Shown: positions 7,261 through 14,150, counted from the stretch's first letter. The stretch: DNA of 15,745 nucleotides from Hungatella sp. UBA3147 (GCA_002365025.1 DEYX01000016.1:1-15745); one strand, 5' to 3'. Numbers and translations: made by a program. The notes: generated by a model not told the origin, from the sequence alone.

Positions 7261-8655
7261 TTATAAATCTGTTTGTTTATTTTTTAACGTTTCTACCAGT
7301 TCATCATATTCCGGTGCCGCCATAAAATTAGTGATTAAAATCAGTTCTGCCTCAGGATTGCTGCGGGACGCGCGCTCCTTCAGTTCTTTATGTGTCACCA
7401 CAATCTGAGCATCCTTGGGAATGGAAGATACGGGTGAATGAACTACCTCAATATCCACGAATCCTGCTGCCGCCAGCTTTTTCTTCAATATGGTTGCGCC
7501 CATAGCGCTGGAGCCCATGCCTGCATCACAGGCAAACACAATCTTTTTAACTGGTCCAGATGGCATAACTTTCTTCTCTGGGATCTGATTCCCTTTTGAC
7601 TCCTGCTTCATTTGTTTCACTTTTTCTGCTGACTCTTCCAAATCCCCGCTTTTTCCCGCAAACCGCAGTAAGGGAAGAGCCACAAGGAAGGAAACCACAG
7701 CTGCCACCGTAACACCTGCTAATACTCCAAAGTATCCGCCTCTTGGTGTCATTGCAAGAACAGCAAGGATGCTTCCGGGAGATGCGGGTGAGGTGAGTCC
7801 AACACCAAGGAGCTGGAATACGAAGATTCCGCTGGCTCCGCCTGATACCACCGCCAGAAGTAAAAGGGGATTCATCAGTATGTATGGGAAATAGATCTCG
7901 TGGATTCCGCCTAAAAAGTGAATGATGATTGCACCGGGCGCTGAGCTTTTGGCTGATCCTTTTCCGGCAAGACAGTAAGCCAGTAAAACACCAAGTCCGG
8001 GACCCGGATTCGCCTCAAGTAGAAAGAATATGGATTTTCCGATTTCCTCAACCTGCTGGATTCCCATAGGAGACAGGATCCCATGGTTAATGGCATTGTT
8101 AAGGAACAGGATCTTGGCAGGTTCAATAAAAACGCTTGCCAGCGGAAGCAGCCTGTGATCCACAAAGAAACCAACTCCGGACTCCATCACACGATTCATC
8201 ACCTCAACAAAGGGAGCAACTCCCTTTAAGGCGATCGCCGCCAGGATTGCACCGATGATGCCAAGGGAAAAGTTATTTACCAGCATCTCAAATCCGGCAG
8301 GGATCTTGCTCTCGATCTTTCGGTCAAACTGCTTGATCACCCAGGCACTGACAGGTCCTACGATCATTGCCCCCATAAACATAGGAATACTGGAGCCAAC
8401 AATCACGCCCATGGCAGTAATTGCACCAATGACGCCGCCGCGTTGTCCGTAGACTGCTGAACCGCCCGTATAAGCAATAAGAAGCGGCAGCAGCATGGAA
8501 ACCATAGGGGAGACCAGGGCTCCAATAGCTTCATTTGGATACCAGCCGGTCGGAATAAACAATGCCGTAATCAGTCCCCATGCAATAAATGCTCCGATGT
8601 TCGGCATTACCATACCGCTTAAAAAGCGGCCAAATACTTGTACCTTCTCTTTCAT
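7261..8655 (-). CDS. mtlA: PTS EIICB permease, mannitol family (MtlA-like)
   Basis: The 464-residue product imports and phosphorylates a hexitol, by family most likely mannitol or a close relative. The EIIC domain (about 1-335) begins with the canonical FGRFLSGMVMPNIGAFIAWG and carries SKIPAGFEMLVNNFS, LNNAINHG, EANPGPGLGVLLAY and the substrate-site motif GGIHEIYFPYIL (GGIHE 249-253). After a charged linker (about 336-368) the EIIB domain shows the phosphorylated Cys376 in IVFACDAGMGSSAMG. There is no EIIA domain; the separate EIIA encoded at 2953-3420 should supply it. The frame extends to a GTG at 8670, but ATG 8655 is preferred: TGAGGG lies about 8 nt upstream and the product then starts MKEKVQVFGRFL like MtlA. 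It is the first gene of unit A, with a leader of about 80 nt. Confidence 0.9.
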   Translation of the reverse strand: MKEKVQVFGRFLSGMVMPNIGAFIAWGLITALFIPTGWYPNEAIGALVSPMVSMLLPLLIAYTGGSAVYGQRGGVIGAITAMGVIVGSSIPMFMGAMIVGPVSAWVIKQFDRKIESKIPAGFEMLVNNFSLGIIGAILAAIALKGVAPFVEVMNRVMESGVGFFVDHRLLPLASVFIEPAKILFLNNAINHGILSPMGIQQVEEIGKSIFFLLEANPGPGLGVLLAYCLAGKGSAKSSAPGAIIIHFLGGIHEIYFPYILMNPLLLLAVVSGGASGIFVFQLLGVGLTSPASPGSILAVLAMTPRGGYFGVLAGVTVAAVVSFLVALPLLRFAGKSGDLEESAEKVKQMKQESKGNQIPEKKVMPSGPVKKIVFACDAGMGSSAMGATILKKKLAAAGFVDIEVVHSPVSSIPKDAQIVVTHKELKERASRSNPEAELILITNFMAAPEYDELVETLKNKQTDL

Positions 8656-8709
8656 ATTACATACCCTCACTTAATTATATAGTATTTGCTGTGTGATTCG
8701 TGTCAGGTA

Positions 8710-8723
8710 TGATTGGCCAATCA
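8710..8723. promoter_or_regulatory. Perfect 14-bp palindrome in the permease-unit leader
   Basis: TGATTGGCCAATCA is a perfect palindrome about 12-25 nt downstream of the predicted transcription start (near 8735). A position just inside the transcript is typical of a repressor roadblock site, but the binding protein is unknown and chance cannot be excluded. Confidence 0.35.
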
Positions 8724-8741
8724 ATTCCTTTTGATAGCCTT

Positions 8742-8771
8742 ATTATAATCAATGTCAACTTCAGATTTCAA
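8742..8771 (-). promoter_or_regulatory. Promoter of the EIICB-EIICB-regulator unit
   Basis: On the minus strand TTGAAA (8771-8766) and a perfect TATAAT (8747-8742) are separated by 18 nt, exactly as in the promoter at 3455-3484. Transcription should start near 8735. Apart from this promoter, the palindrome at 8710, the operator at 8788 and the metK terminator, the 8656-8976 gap holds nothing recognisable. Confidence 0.72.
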
Positions 8772-8787
8772 CCGGAAGAAACAAGGA

Positions 8788-8811
8788 TTTGGCGCTAGTT
8801 TTAGTGCCAAA
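8788..8811. promoter_or_regulatory. Inverted-repeat candidate operator for the MtlR-type activator (copy 1)
   Basis: TTTGGC-N12-GCCAAA forms a 24-nt inverted repeat, widened by flanking AAGG(A)/CCTT. Its inner end lies 16 nt upstream of the -35 box, the same distance as at 3501-3525. Read on the minus strand, the proximal halves are nearly identical (both end GCGCCAAA). Confidence 0.6.
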
Positions 8812-8911
8812 CCTTAAAAATCCTGAATCCCCAATCCCATTGTTTCCTCAGACTCCCTGCATTCAGCGAAAACATTGCCCTGAGAATCAGTCTTACAGTA
8901 TAGATCAATAG

Positions 8912-8962
8912 AAAAAAGATGCCGCTAGCCAGCTGTAGACCAGCTGATTTTGCGGCATCTTT
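8912..8962 (-). terminator. Intrinsic terminator after metK
   Basis: AAAGATGCCGC (8915-8925) pairs with GCGGCATCTTT (8952-8962); the loop holds a second pairing CAGCTG/CAGCTG (8930-8935/8941-8946). On the minus strand a T-tract follows. It lies 14 nt past the metK stop. Confidence 0.85.
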
Positions 8963-8976
8963 CTTATATATGAAGA

Positions 8977-10164
8977 TTATAAATATTTTTTTAAAAGTGA
9001 AACTTTATCAAGCTTCTCCCATGGCAGGTTTAAATCAATTCTGCCAAAATGTCCGTAAGCTGCCGTCTGTTTGTAGATCGGGCGGCGTAAATCCAGCATC
9101 TTGATGATTCCTGCGGGACGCAGATCAAAGTTTTCCCTGATGATCTCCACAAGCTTTTCATTGCTTAATTTTCCGGTTCCGAAAGTATCCACCATAACGG
9201 AAGTAGGATGTGCCACACCGATGGCATAGGAAAGCTGGATCTCGCACTTGTCAGCCAGCCCTGCTGCTACGATGTTCTTTGCAACATAACGTGCCGCATA
9301 AGCTGCGGAACGGTCTACCTTGGTGCAGTCCTTACCGGAGAATGCTCCGCCGCCGTGACGTGCATAGCCGCCGTAGGTATCTACGATGATCTTACGCCCG
9401 GTCAGGCCGCTGTCTCCGTGAGGTCCGCCGATTACAAAGCGTCCGGTAGGATTAATGAAGAAATTGGTCTTCTCATCCACCAGCTCTGCAGGCAGGACTT
9501 CATCAAATACATACTTTTTAATATCCGTGTGAATCTGCTCCTGGCTCACGTTCTCATCATGCTGAGTGGATAAAACCACCGCATCTAAGCGGAGAGGATT
9601 GCCGTTCTCATCATATTCCACGGTTACCTGGGTCTTTCCGTCGGGACGGAGGTAAGTAAGGGTTCCATCCTTGCGTACCTTGGTAAGCCGAAGGGCCAGC
9701 TTATGAGCAAGGGCGATAGGGTATGGCATATACTCCTCGGTTTCATTGCTGGCAAAGCCAAACATCATCCCCTGGTCTCCTGCTCCGATGGCGTCGATCT
9801 CTTCATCAGACATCTTATGTTCCTTTGCTTCCAGGGCCCGGTCAACGCCTAAGGCAATGTCAGCGGACTGCTCGTCCAAAGCTACGATCACGCCGCAGGT
9901 ATCGCAGTCAAACCCGTATTTTGCACGGTCATAGCCGATTTCTCTTACGGTCTCCCGTACCACTTTCTGTATATCTACGTATGCATGGGTCGTTATTTCT
10001 CCCATAACCATAACAAGACCTGTGGTACAGCAGCTTTCACAAGCCACACGGCTCATGGGATCCTGCTTTAGCATCTCGTCTAAAATCGCATCAGAGATCT
10101 GGTCACACATTTTATCCGGATGTCCTTCTGTAACGGACTCGGATGTAAATAATAATTTTTCCAT
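8977..10164 (-). CDS. metK: S-adenosylmethionine synthetase (methionine adenosyltransferase)
   Basis: This 395-residue cytosolic enzyme makes S-adenosylmethionine from ATP and methionine. All family signatures are present: GHPDK at 14-18 (ATP site), the signature GAGDQG at 127-132, and the P-loop-like GGGAFSGKD at 271-279, plus FFINPTGRFVIGGPHGDSG. Length is normal for bacterial MetK and no key residue is missing. The ATG at 10164 is preceded by AAGGAGG about 10 nt upstream. It is a single-gene unit with its own riboswitch-controlled leader and terminator. Expression should fall when SAM is abundant, giving end-product control of SAM synthesis. Confidence 0.98.
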   Translation of the reverse strand: MEKLLFTSESVTEGHPDKMCDQISDAILDEMLKQDPMSRVACESCCTTGLVMVMGEITTHAYVDIQKVVRETVREIGYDRAKYGFDCDTCGVIVALDEQSADIALGVDRALEAKEHKMSDEEIDAIGAGDQGMMFGFASNETEEYMPYPIALAHKLALRLTKVRKDGTLTYLRPDGKTQVTVEYDENGNPLRLDAVVLSTQHDENVSQEQIHTDIKKYVFDEVLPAELVDEKTNFFINPTGRFVIGGPHGDSGLTGRKIIVDTYGGYARHGGGAFSGKDCTKVDRSAAYAARYVAKNIVAAGLADKCEIQLSYAIGVAHPTSVMVDTFGTGKLSNEKLVEIIRENFDLRPAGIIKMLDLRRPIYKQTAAYGHFGRIDLNLPWEKLDKVSLLKKYL

Positions 10165-10200
10165 GTTGTCATTTCCTCCTTGATATCACATGGGGGAATA

Positions 10201-10254
10201 ACAAAAAGAAAAGTCCGCAGCAACGCGGACTTGATTCAACAATGTATCAAATCC
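10201..10254 (-). terminator. SAM riboswitch expression platform: terminator and competing antiterminator
   Basis: On the minus strand AAGTCCGC and GCGGACTT (10232-10225 / 10218-10211) form an 8-bp stem followed by TTCTTTTTGTT. A competing hairpin pairs GGATTTGAT (10254-10246) with ATCAAGTCC (10235-10227), taking the first half of the terminator stem. The GGAT of that antiterminator can itself be captured by an extended P1 of the aptamer, which gives the standard OFF logic when SAM is bound. Confidence 0.85.
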
Positions 10255-10384
10255 TCTTATTGCTCGATTTCTCGCTCAGGTTGGCACCTTCCAACCGCTC
10301 ATTTCTGGCCTAGGCCATCATTTTCGATCGGGGTTGCCGTGACTTCACAGATCCTTTGTATCTCCATCACTCTGAATAAGGGAT
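10252..10384 (-). ncRNA. SAM-I (S-box) riboswitch aptamer
   Basis: The minus strand carries the S-box signature blocks in order: CTTATTCAGAG opening P1, GTGATGGAG, GAAGTCACGGCAACC, GGTTGGAAGGTGCCAACC, and AATAAG closing P1 (10261-10256 with 10380-10375). P1 can be lengthened by ATCC/GGAT (10384-10381 with 10254-10251) across one bulged A. Its place before metK, a classic S-box target, agrees. Confidence 0.95.
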
Positions 10385-10410
10385 ATTACGTACTTTTCAT
10401 TTGTTATTCA

Positions 10411-10438
10411 ATTGTAAGCTGTTTCTAGTGCATGTATA
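10411..10438 (-). promoter_or_regulatory. Candidate promoter of the metK leader
   Basis: On the minus strand TATACA (10438-10433) and TACAAT (10416-10411) are 16 nt apart, predicting a start near 10404, before the aptamer. It is preferred over TTGAAT-N17-TAATAT (10411-10383), which matches consensus as well but would start the RNA inside P1. Confidence 0.5.
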
Positions 10439-10502
10439 TTTTATCGTATTTAAAAACGGCTGTCAAGGGAATTCTATTCCAACGCTTCCATGGATAAAGT
10501 TC

Positions 10503-10531
10503 TTGCAAAAATTTAGTCCATAATGTATAAT
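10503..10531 (+). promoter_or_regulatory. Promoter of the glycine-riboswitch/symporter unit
   Basis: TTGCAA (10503-10508) and a perfect TATAAT (10526-10531) are separated by 17 nt. Transcription should start near 10538, about 65 nt before the aptamer core and 257 nt before the symporter start. Confidence 0.75.
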
Positions 10532-10573
10532 GACGCTATTCTTAAAATGTTCGCCAAATGAAATCTATGGAAT

Positions 10574-10682
10574 GCGCCCAGCGCAGACCGTGGACGGATG
10601 GCACTCTGGAGACATCTGCAATTATGCAGGGGCCGAAGGGGCAAGCGCTTAGGCGCGAAACTCTCAGGCAAAAGGACAGAGG
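10574..10682 (+). ncRNA. Glycine riboswitch, single aptamer
   Basis: The core at 10601-10682 has the conserved blocks CACTCTGGAGA, GGGGCCGAAGGGGCAAGC, and GAAACTCTCAGGC then AAAAGGACAGAGG. P1 pairs CTCTG (10604-10608) with CAGAG (10677-10681). Only one aptamer is present. The preceding 10574-10597 stretch folds into small stems (GCGC-CCA-GCGC; CCG/CGG) that may be the vestigial partner, and a T-run follows directly, so it looks like a type-2 singlet, the kind usually found before transporters. The ghost-aptamer interpretation is inference. Confidence 0.92.
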
Positions 10683-10730
10683 CGATTTTTTTCCTTTCTT
10701 TTTGGAATATCGCATGATCTCTGTTTTTTT
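10677..10730 (+). terminator. Glycine riboswitch expression platform, first terminator candidate
   Basis: CAGAG-GCGAT (10677-10686) can pair with ATCGC (10709-10713) and CTCTG (10719-10723) around a 5-nt bulge, followed directly by seven T. It reuses the 3' strand of aptamer P1, so ligand-stabilised P1 and this hairpin exclude each other, implying read-through when glycine binds. Confidence 0.5.
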
Positions 10731-10732
10731 GT

Positions 10733-10760
10733 GAGCGGGAGTATATCCTGCTCTTTTTTT
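10733..10760 (+). terminator. Second terminator hairpin before the symporter gene
   Basis: GAGCGGGA (10733-10740) pairs with TCCTGCTC (10746-10753; one G-T pair) around a 5-nt loop, followed by seven T. It lies 34 nt before the symporter start and does not overlap the first hairpin. Confidence 0.7.
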
Positions 10761-10794
10761 ATCAAAAACATGAAGGAAGGGAAGTAGAAAACCA

Positions 10795-12180
10795 ATGCAA
10801 ACAATTAATGAATTTTTCAACAAGCTGGACTCAGCAATTTGGGGGGTACCCATGATTGTACTGCTGTTTGGCACTCACTTATTTTTGACCGTGCGCACAG
10901 GCTTTATCCAGCGCAAAACCTTTACAGCCATTAAGCTGTCTGTAACAAAAGACCCTGATTCACCAGGTGAGGTCAGCCAGTTTCAGGCACTGACTACTGC
11001 CCTTGCTTCTACCATCGGTACCGGCAATATTGTGGGAGTTGGCACGGCGGTGTTCTTAGGCGGCCCGGGTGCTGTTCTCTGGTGCTGGCTCACGGGTGTA
11101 TTCGGCATTGCTACCAAATATTCAGAATCCCTGATTGCAGTTAAATATCGTGTTCAGACGAAGGATGGACGAATGCAGGGAGGTGCCATGTATGCACTGG
11201 AGCGCGCGCTGGGCTTAAAGTGGCTTGGCGTACTCTTTGCACTATTCGCCCTGTTTGCTTCCTTTGGCATTGGAAGCGGGACTCAGATCAATGCCATCGC
11301 TGAGATTATTGAAAACAACGTGCCGCTGCCGATCCCGCGCATTGCAATCGGCCTTATCTTCGGTATGATTACCGCTGTGGTTATTATTGGCGGCATCAAA
11401 TCCATCGCTACGGTATGTGAGAAGCTTGTACCATTTATGGCGGCTTTCTATGTGGCAGGCTGTCTGATCATTCTTAGTATCAATGCTGATTTCATCCTTC
11501 CTGCACTGAAGGCGATTGTGACCCTGGCCTTTAAACCCGGCGCGGTTGCAGGCGGTCTGGTTGGCCGGGGTATTATGCTTGCCATGCAGTACGGCATTGC
11601 CCGCGGCTTATTTTCCAATGAGTCCGGTATGGGTTCCGCACCGTTAGTAGCTTCGGCTGCACAGACACGTAATCCGGTGCGTCAGGCGCTGGTTTCCTCA
11701 ACCGGAACCTTCTGGGATACGGTTGTTGTCTGCCTTATGACCGGTCTGGTCCTTGTTTCGACCATAATGAAAAATCCGGACATCAACATGGATATGATAC
11801 AAAACGGCGGACAGATGACCACCGCTGCTTTCAGTCAGATTCCTGTGCTTGGGCCAGTGATTCTGGTAGTTGGAATCATTACTTTTGCTTATTCCACCAT
11901 TCTAGGCTGGTCTTATTACGGGGAACGATGCTGCGAGTACTTATTCGGCGCCAAAGGGATGCTGCCCTATAAAATCATCTTCGTGTCAATCGTAGTTGTC
12001 GGTCCTGTACTGTCTCTGGATCTTGTATGGACGATTTCAGACATTCTAAACGCACTGATGGCGATTCCCAATCTTGTGGCTGTTCTGCTTTTATCGGGCG
12101 TTGTGGCAAAGGATACAAAGTACTATCTGAGCCACTTAGATGAAAGGGACGAAACGCCGATTCCGGTCATAGATAAATAG
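10795..12180 (+). CDS. Sodium:amino-acid symporter, AGCS family (alanine/glycine)
   Basis: This 461-residue integral membrane protein belongs to the alanine-or-glycine:cation symporter family and should take up alanine or glycine with sodium. Family landmarks are TALASTIGTGNIVGVGTA (about 68-85), GGPGAVLWCWLTG (about 89-101), TKYSESLIAVKYR (107-119), MQGGAMYAL (127-135) and the later LFSNESGMGSAPLVASAAQT. Ten or more hydrophobic segments are spread along the whole length, and the size is normal. The ATG at 10795 is preceded by a GGAAGGGAAG purine tract about 10 nt upstream. It stands alone between its riboswitch leader and a strong terminator. The glycine riboswitch upstream points to glycine as a physiological substrate, although family members often carry alanine as well. 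Confidence 0.93.
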   Translation: MQTINEFFNKLDSAIWGVPMIVLLFGTHLFLTVRTGFIQRKTFTAIKLSVTKDPDSPGEVSQFQALTTALASTIGTGNIVGVGTAVFLGGPGAVLWCWLTGVFGIATKYSESLIAVKYRVQTKDGRMQGGAMYALERALGLKWLGVLFALFALFASFGIGSGTQINAIAEIIENNVPLPIPRIAIGLIFGMITAVVIIGGIKSIATVCEKLVPFMAAFYVAGCLIILSINADFILPALKAIVTLAFKPGAVAGGLVGRGIMLAMQYGIARGLFSNESGMGSAPLVASAAQTRNPVRQALVSSTGTFWDTVVVCLMTGLVLVSTIMKNPDINMDMIQNGGQMTTAAFSQIPVLGPVILVVGIITFAYSTILGWSYYGERCCEYLFGAKGMLPYKIIFVSIVVVGPVLSLDLVWTISDILNALMAIPNLVAVLLLSGVVAKDTKYYLSHLDERDETPIPVIDK

Positions 12181-12185
12181 CAACG

Positions 12186-12274
12186 AAAAACCTCCTGCCT
12201 TTCCTTGGCTGCAAAAAATAATTCTTCTATAATAAATGAATTATTTTGCAGTCCGCGTAAAGCAGGAGGTTTTT
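12186..12274. terminator. Long nested bidirectional terminator between convergent genes
   Basis: Outer arms AAAAACCTCCTGC (12186-12198) and GCAGGAGGTTTTT (12262-12274) match perfectly over 13 bp. Inside is a second stem, CTGCAAAA...ATAATTC (12209-12224) with GAATTATTTTGCAG (12238-12251), with a 2-nt bulge. A-run and T-run flanks let it act on both strands, ending the symporter gene (stop 12180) and the permease gene (stop 12297). Confidence 0.88.
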
Positions 12275-12296
12275 AACATTTTATCCAGCAAAGCCA

Positions 12297-13172
12297 TTAA
12301 CCTTTGACTCCGCCCCCGGTGATGCCGGCAATGATCTTCTCCGACAAAAAGATATAAAGAATAAAGGTAGGAAGAAATACGATGATAACGGATGCGAACA
12401 TCCCAGACCAGTCTCCTGTATATTTCATGGAATTGATCATGGAATATAGCCCTACCGCAACCGGCCGTACCCTGTCGGAGTTGGCAAAAATCAGGGAAAT
12501 GAAATACTCATTCCATATATTAATAAAATTGAAAATAGTAACCGTTATGATTCCGGACTGAGCCATGGGGAACATGATCAGCCAGAAAGCCCTCATGGGA
12601 GGACAGCCGTCAATAGCCGCCGCTTCCTCGTATGCTCTGGAGATATTGGCAAAAAATGTAAGAAGAAAAATTGTTGTATAAGGAACATTGATCCCCACAT
12701 AAAGAAATATCAGCACCGCTTTGTTTGCAATGTAGTTATTTAACACATTCATACCGGCGATCAGGCTGAACAGGGGAAGAACGATCATGACCACAGGCAC
12801 TCCCATGGCAGACACAAGGCTGGTCTGGATCATTTTATTTCCTGCAAAGCGAAAGCGGGACAATACGTACGCGGCAGGCGCACAGATCAGAATAAGAAGC
12901 GTGCATGAAATAACGGAATACATCAGGGAATTAAAGAAAATAGCGGACACATTGGAATTGGTCCAAGCCTTTGCATAGTTTTCAAAATGAATTCCCTGGG
13001 ACAGGACATGGCCTGAAAAGATGGCCTTTGTCGTAGAAAAGCTGGCGGCTACCACCCAGCCCATCAATACAATGGTAAATAATATCCAAACACTAAGGAG
13101 CAGATATCCAGGAAAAAGCTTAAGCTCTCTTTTCCAGTTAAATAGCTCCATAAACCCTTTCTTTTTAGCCAT
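12297..13172 (-). CDS. Carbohydrate ABC transporter permease, MalG/CUT1 type
   Basis: The 291-residue product is the second inner-membrane subunit of a sugar importer. About six hydrophobic segments are visible, beginning at residues 22-43 (YLLLSVWILFTIVLMGWVV). The cytoplasmic EAA loop that docks on the ATPase is YEEAAAIDGCPPMRAFWLI at 181-199. The C-terminus ends SEKIIAGITGGGVKG, the usual ending of MalG-type permeases. ATG 13172 has AAGGAGG about 7 nt upstream, overlapping the stop codon of the preceding permease gene 12 nt away, so the two permeases are translated together. It is the last gene of the unit, facing the bidirectional terminator. Substrate cannot be read from the sequence; oligosaccharides or sugar derivatives are typical for this group. 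Confidence 0.94.
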   Translation of the reverse strand: MAKKKGFMELFNWKRELKLFPGYLLLSVWILFTIVLMGWVVAASFSTTKAIFSGHVLSQGIHFENYAKAWTNSNVSAIFFNSLMYSVISCTLLILICAPAAYVLSRFRFAGNKMIQTSLVSAMGVPVVMIVLPLFSLIAGMNVLNNYIANKAVLIFLYVGINVPYTTIFLLTFFANISRAYEEAAAIDGCPPMRAFWLIMFPMAQSGIITVTIFNFINIWNEYFISLIFANSDRVRPVAVGLYSMINSMKYTGDWSGMFASVIIVFLPTFILYIFLSEKIIAGITGGGVKG

Positions 13173-13184
13173 AGATCCCCCTCC

Positions 13185-14090
13185 TTAGAATTCCAGATCA
13201 TCCTCTTTTATCAGTTTATTGCACAGCAGGAATACAGCAACCACACAAATGCTTAAAAGAACACCGATTGCCGCACCCAGGCCTGCATTACGCTCGGTCA
13301 TGCTGTTACCTGCACCAAAAATCATCATATACATATAAACCATGGGGGTAATGGTCTGGGTATCCGCTGTAACCGTTGAAAACAGCTGGGACCAGACGAA
13401 AAAGCCCACTGATGTAACGCTCCACATGGTGATATTAGTTTTAAATACCCCCTTTAAAAGAGGAAGGGTGATATAGCGAAACTGGTTTACCTTATTTGCT
13501 CCATCCAGAGTAGCTGCCTCATAATAGTCCTCTCCGATCCGCTCGATCCCGCTTGCAAATATCAGCATGTGATATCCAACCATGCCAAAACAGTAGGCAA
13601 CCAACAGGGCCATGAATTTATGGTCATTATCAAGCCACTGGACTTTGGATAAGTATTTAAGCCCCATAGCGGAAAATACATTTTTAAGGAGACCGAACTT
13701 AGGGCTGTATACATACTGAAGCCACATGGTTGCAAGAGCGACCGCACTGACTACGTTGGGAAGATAGATCATTGCCCTGAAAAAGCTTTTAAAGCGTATC
13801 CCGCTGGTGAGGATCACCGCAAACAAAAGAGCGAGAGACATAACAACCAGTCCGCCTATTAACCAGATGCGGAACAGATTCCACATGGAAATGCGGAATA
13901 AGCTGGTCGACGCAAGCTTGCTGTAATTGGCCAATCCGGTAAACTGCCACTTGGTCATAGAGTCAGTGATTCCTTCAATTTTAAAGAAGCTCATTAAAAT
14001 TGTCCTAAAAATAGGATAAAGGAATACAAGGACAAACATTAATACTGCCGGTGTTAGAAATACGGCAATCATTGTCTTATTCTTCTTCAC
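13185..14090 (-). CDS. Carbohydrate ABC transporter permease, MalF/UgpA type
   Basis: This 301-residue inner-membrane subunit has about six hydrophobic segments. The first is at 7-31 (MIAVFLTPAVLMFVLVFLYPIF), the usual N-terminal helix of MalF/UgpA-type permeases. The EAA docking loop is YYEAATLDGANKVNQFRYI at 189-207. The start is a GTG at 14090 with GGGGGAGGT about 7 nt upstream, giving MKKNKTMIAVFLTP. It lies 81 nt after the binding-protein gene, a gap with a very stable hairpin, and 12 nt before the partner permease. With that partner it should form the heterodimeric channel of a CUT1 importer. Confidence 0.94.
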   Translation of the reverse strand: MKKNKTMIAVFLTPAVLMFVLVFLYPIFRTILMSFFKIEGITDSMTKWQFTGLANYSKLASTSLFRISMWNLFRIWLIGGLVVMSLALLFAVILTSGIRFKSFFRAMIYLPNVVSAVALATMWLQYVYSPKFGLLKNVFSAMGLKYLSKVQWLDNDHKFMALLVAYCFGMVGYHMLIFASGIERIGEDYYEAATLDGANKVNQFRYITLPLLKGVFKTNITMWSVTSVGFFVWSQLFSTVTADTQTITPMVYMYMMIFGAGNSMTERNAGLGAAIGVLLSICVVAVFLLCNKLIKEDDLEF

Positions 14091-14124
14091 GTTAAATACC
14101 TCCCCCGGCTTTCCTTAATTACAG

Positions 14125-14150
14125 GGTGACACCGCCGAAGCGGTGCCACC
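14125..14150 (-). other. Intercistronic cUUCGg hairpin between binding-protein and permease genes
   Basis: On the minus strand an 11-bp stem with one G-U pair (14150-14140 with 14135-14125) is closed by a C(UUCG)G tetraloop, one of the most stable RNA loops. No T-run follows, so it is not a terminator. Such hairpins often protect the 3' end of binding-protein mRNA and lower downstream permease expression. Confidence 0.7.

Noticed and set aside
7160..7408. A plus-strand open frame of 82 codons spanning the palindromic element and the end of the first EIICB gene.
   Set aside because: It has no ribosome site and is largely antisense to a well supported EIIB domain.
8676..8709. CTGACA with TACTAT/TATAAT close to the first EIICB start as the unit A promoter.
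   Set aside because: The spacing to the perfect TATAAT is 21 nt, and that box would leave a leader of only about 20 nt. The TTGAAA-N18-TATAAT pair upstream is better and is repeated at the EIIA unit.
9208..9573. A plus-strand open frame of 121 codons inside metK.
   Set aside because: It is antisense to a highly conserved enzyme gene, with no ribosome site and no recognisable protein features.
10383..10411. TTGAAT-N17-TAATAT as the metK promoter.
   Set aside because: The RNA would begin inside P1 of the SAM aptamer, so the riboswitch could not fold. Kept only as an alternative.
10542..10874. A minus-strand open frame of 110 codons across the glycine riboswitch.
   Set aside because: It lies antisense to a conserved RNA, a terminator and the start of the symporter gene; composition does not look like protein.
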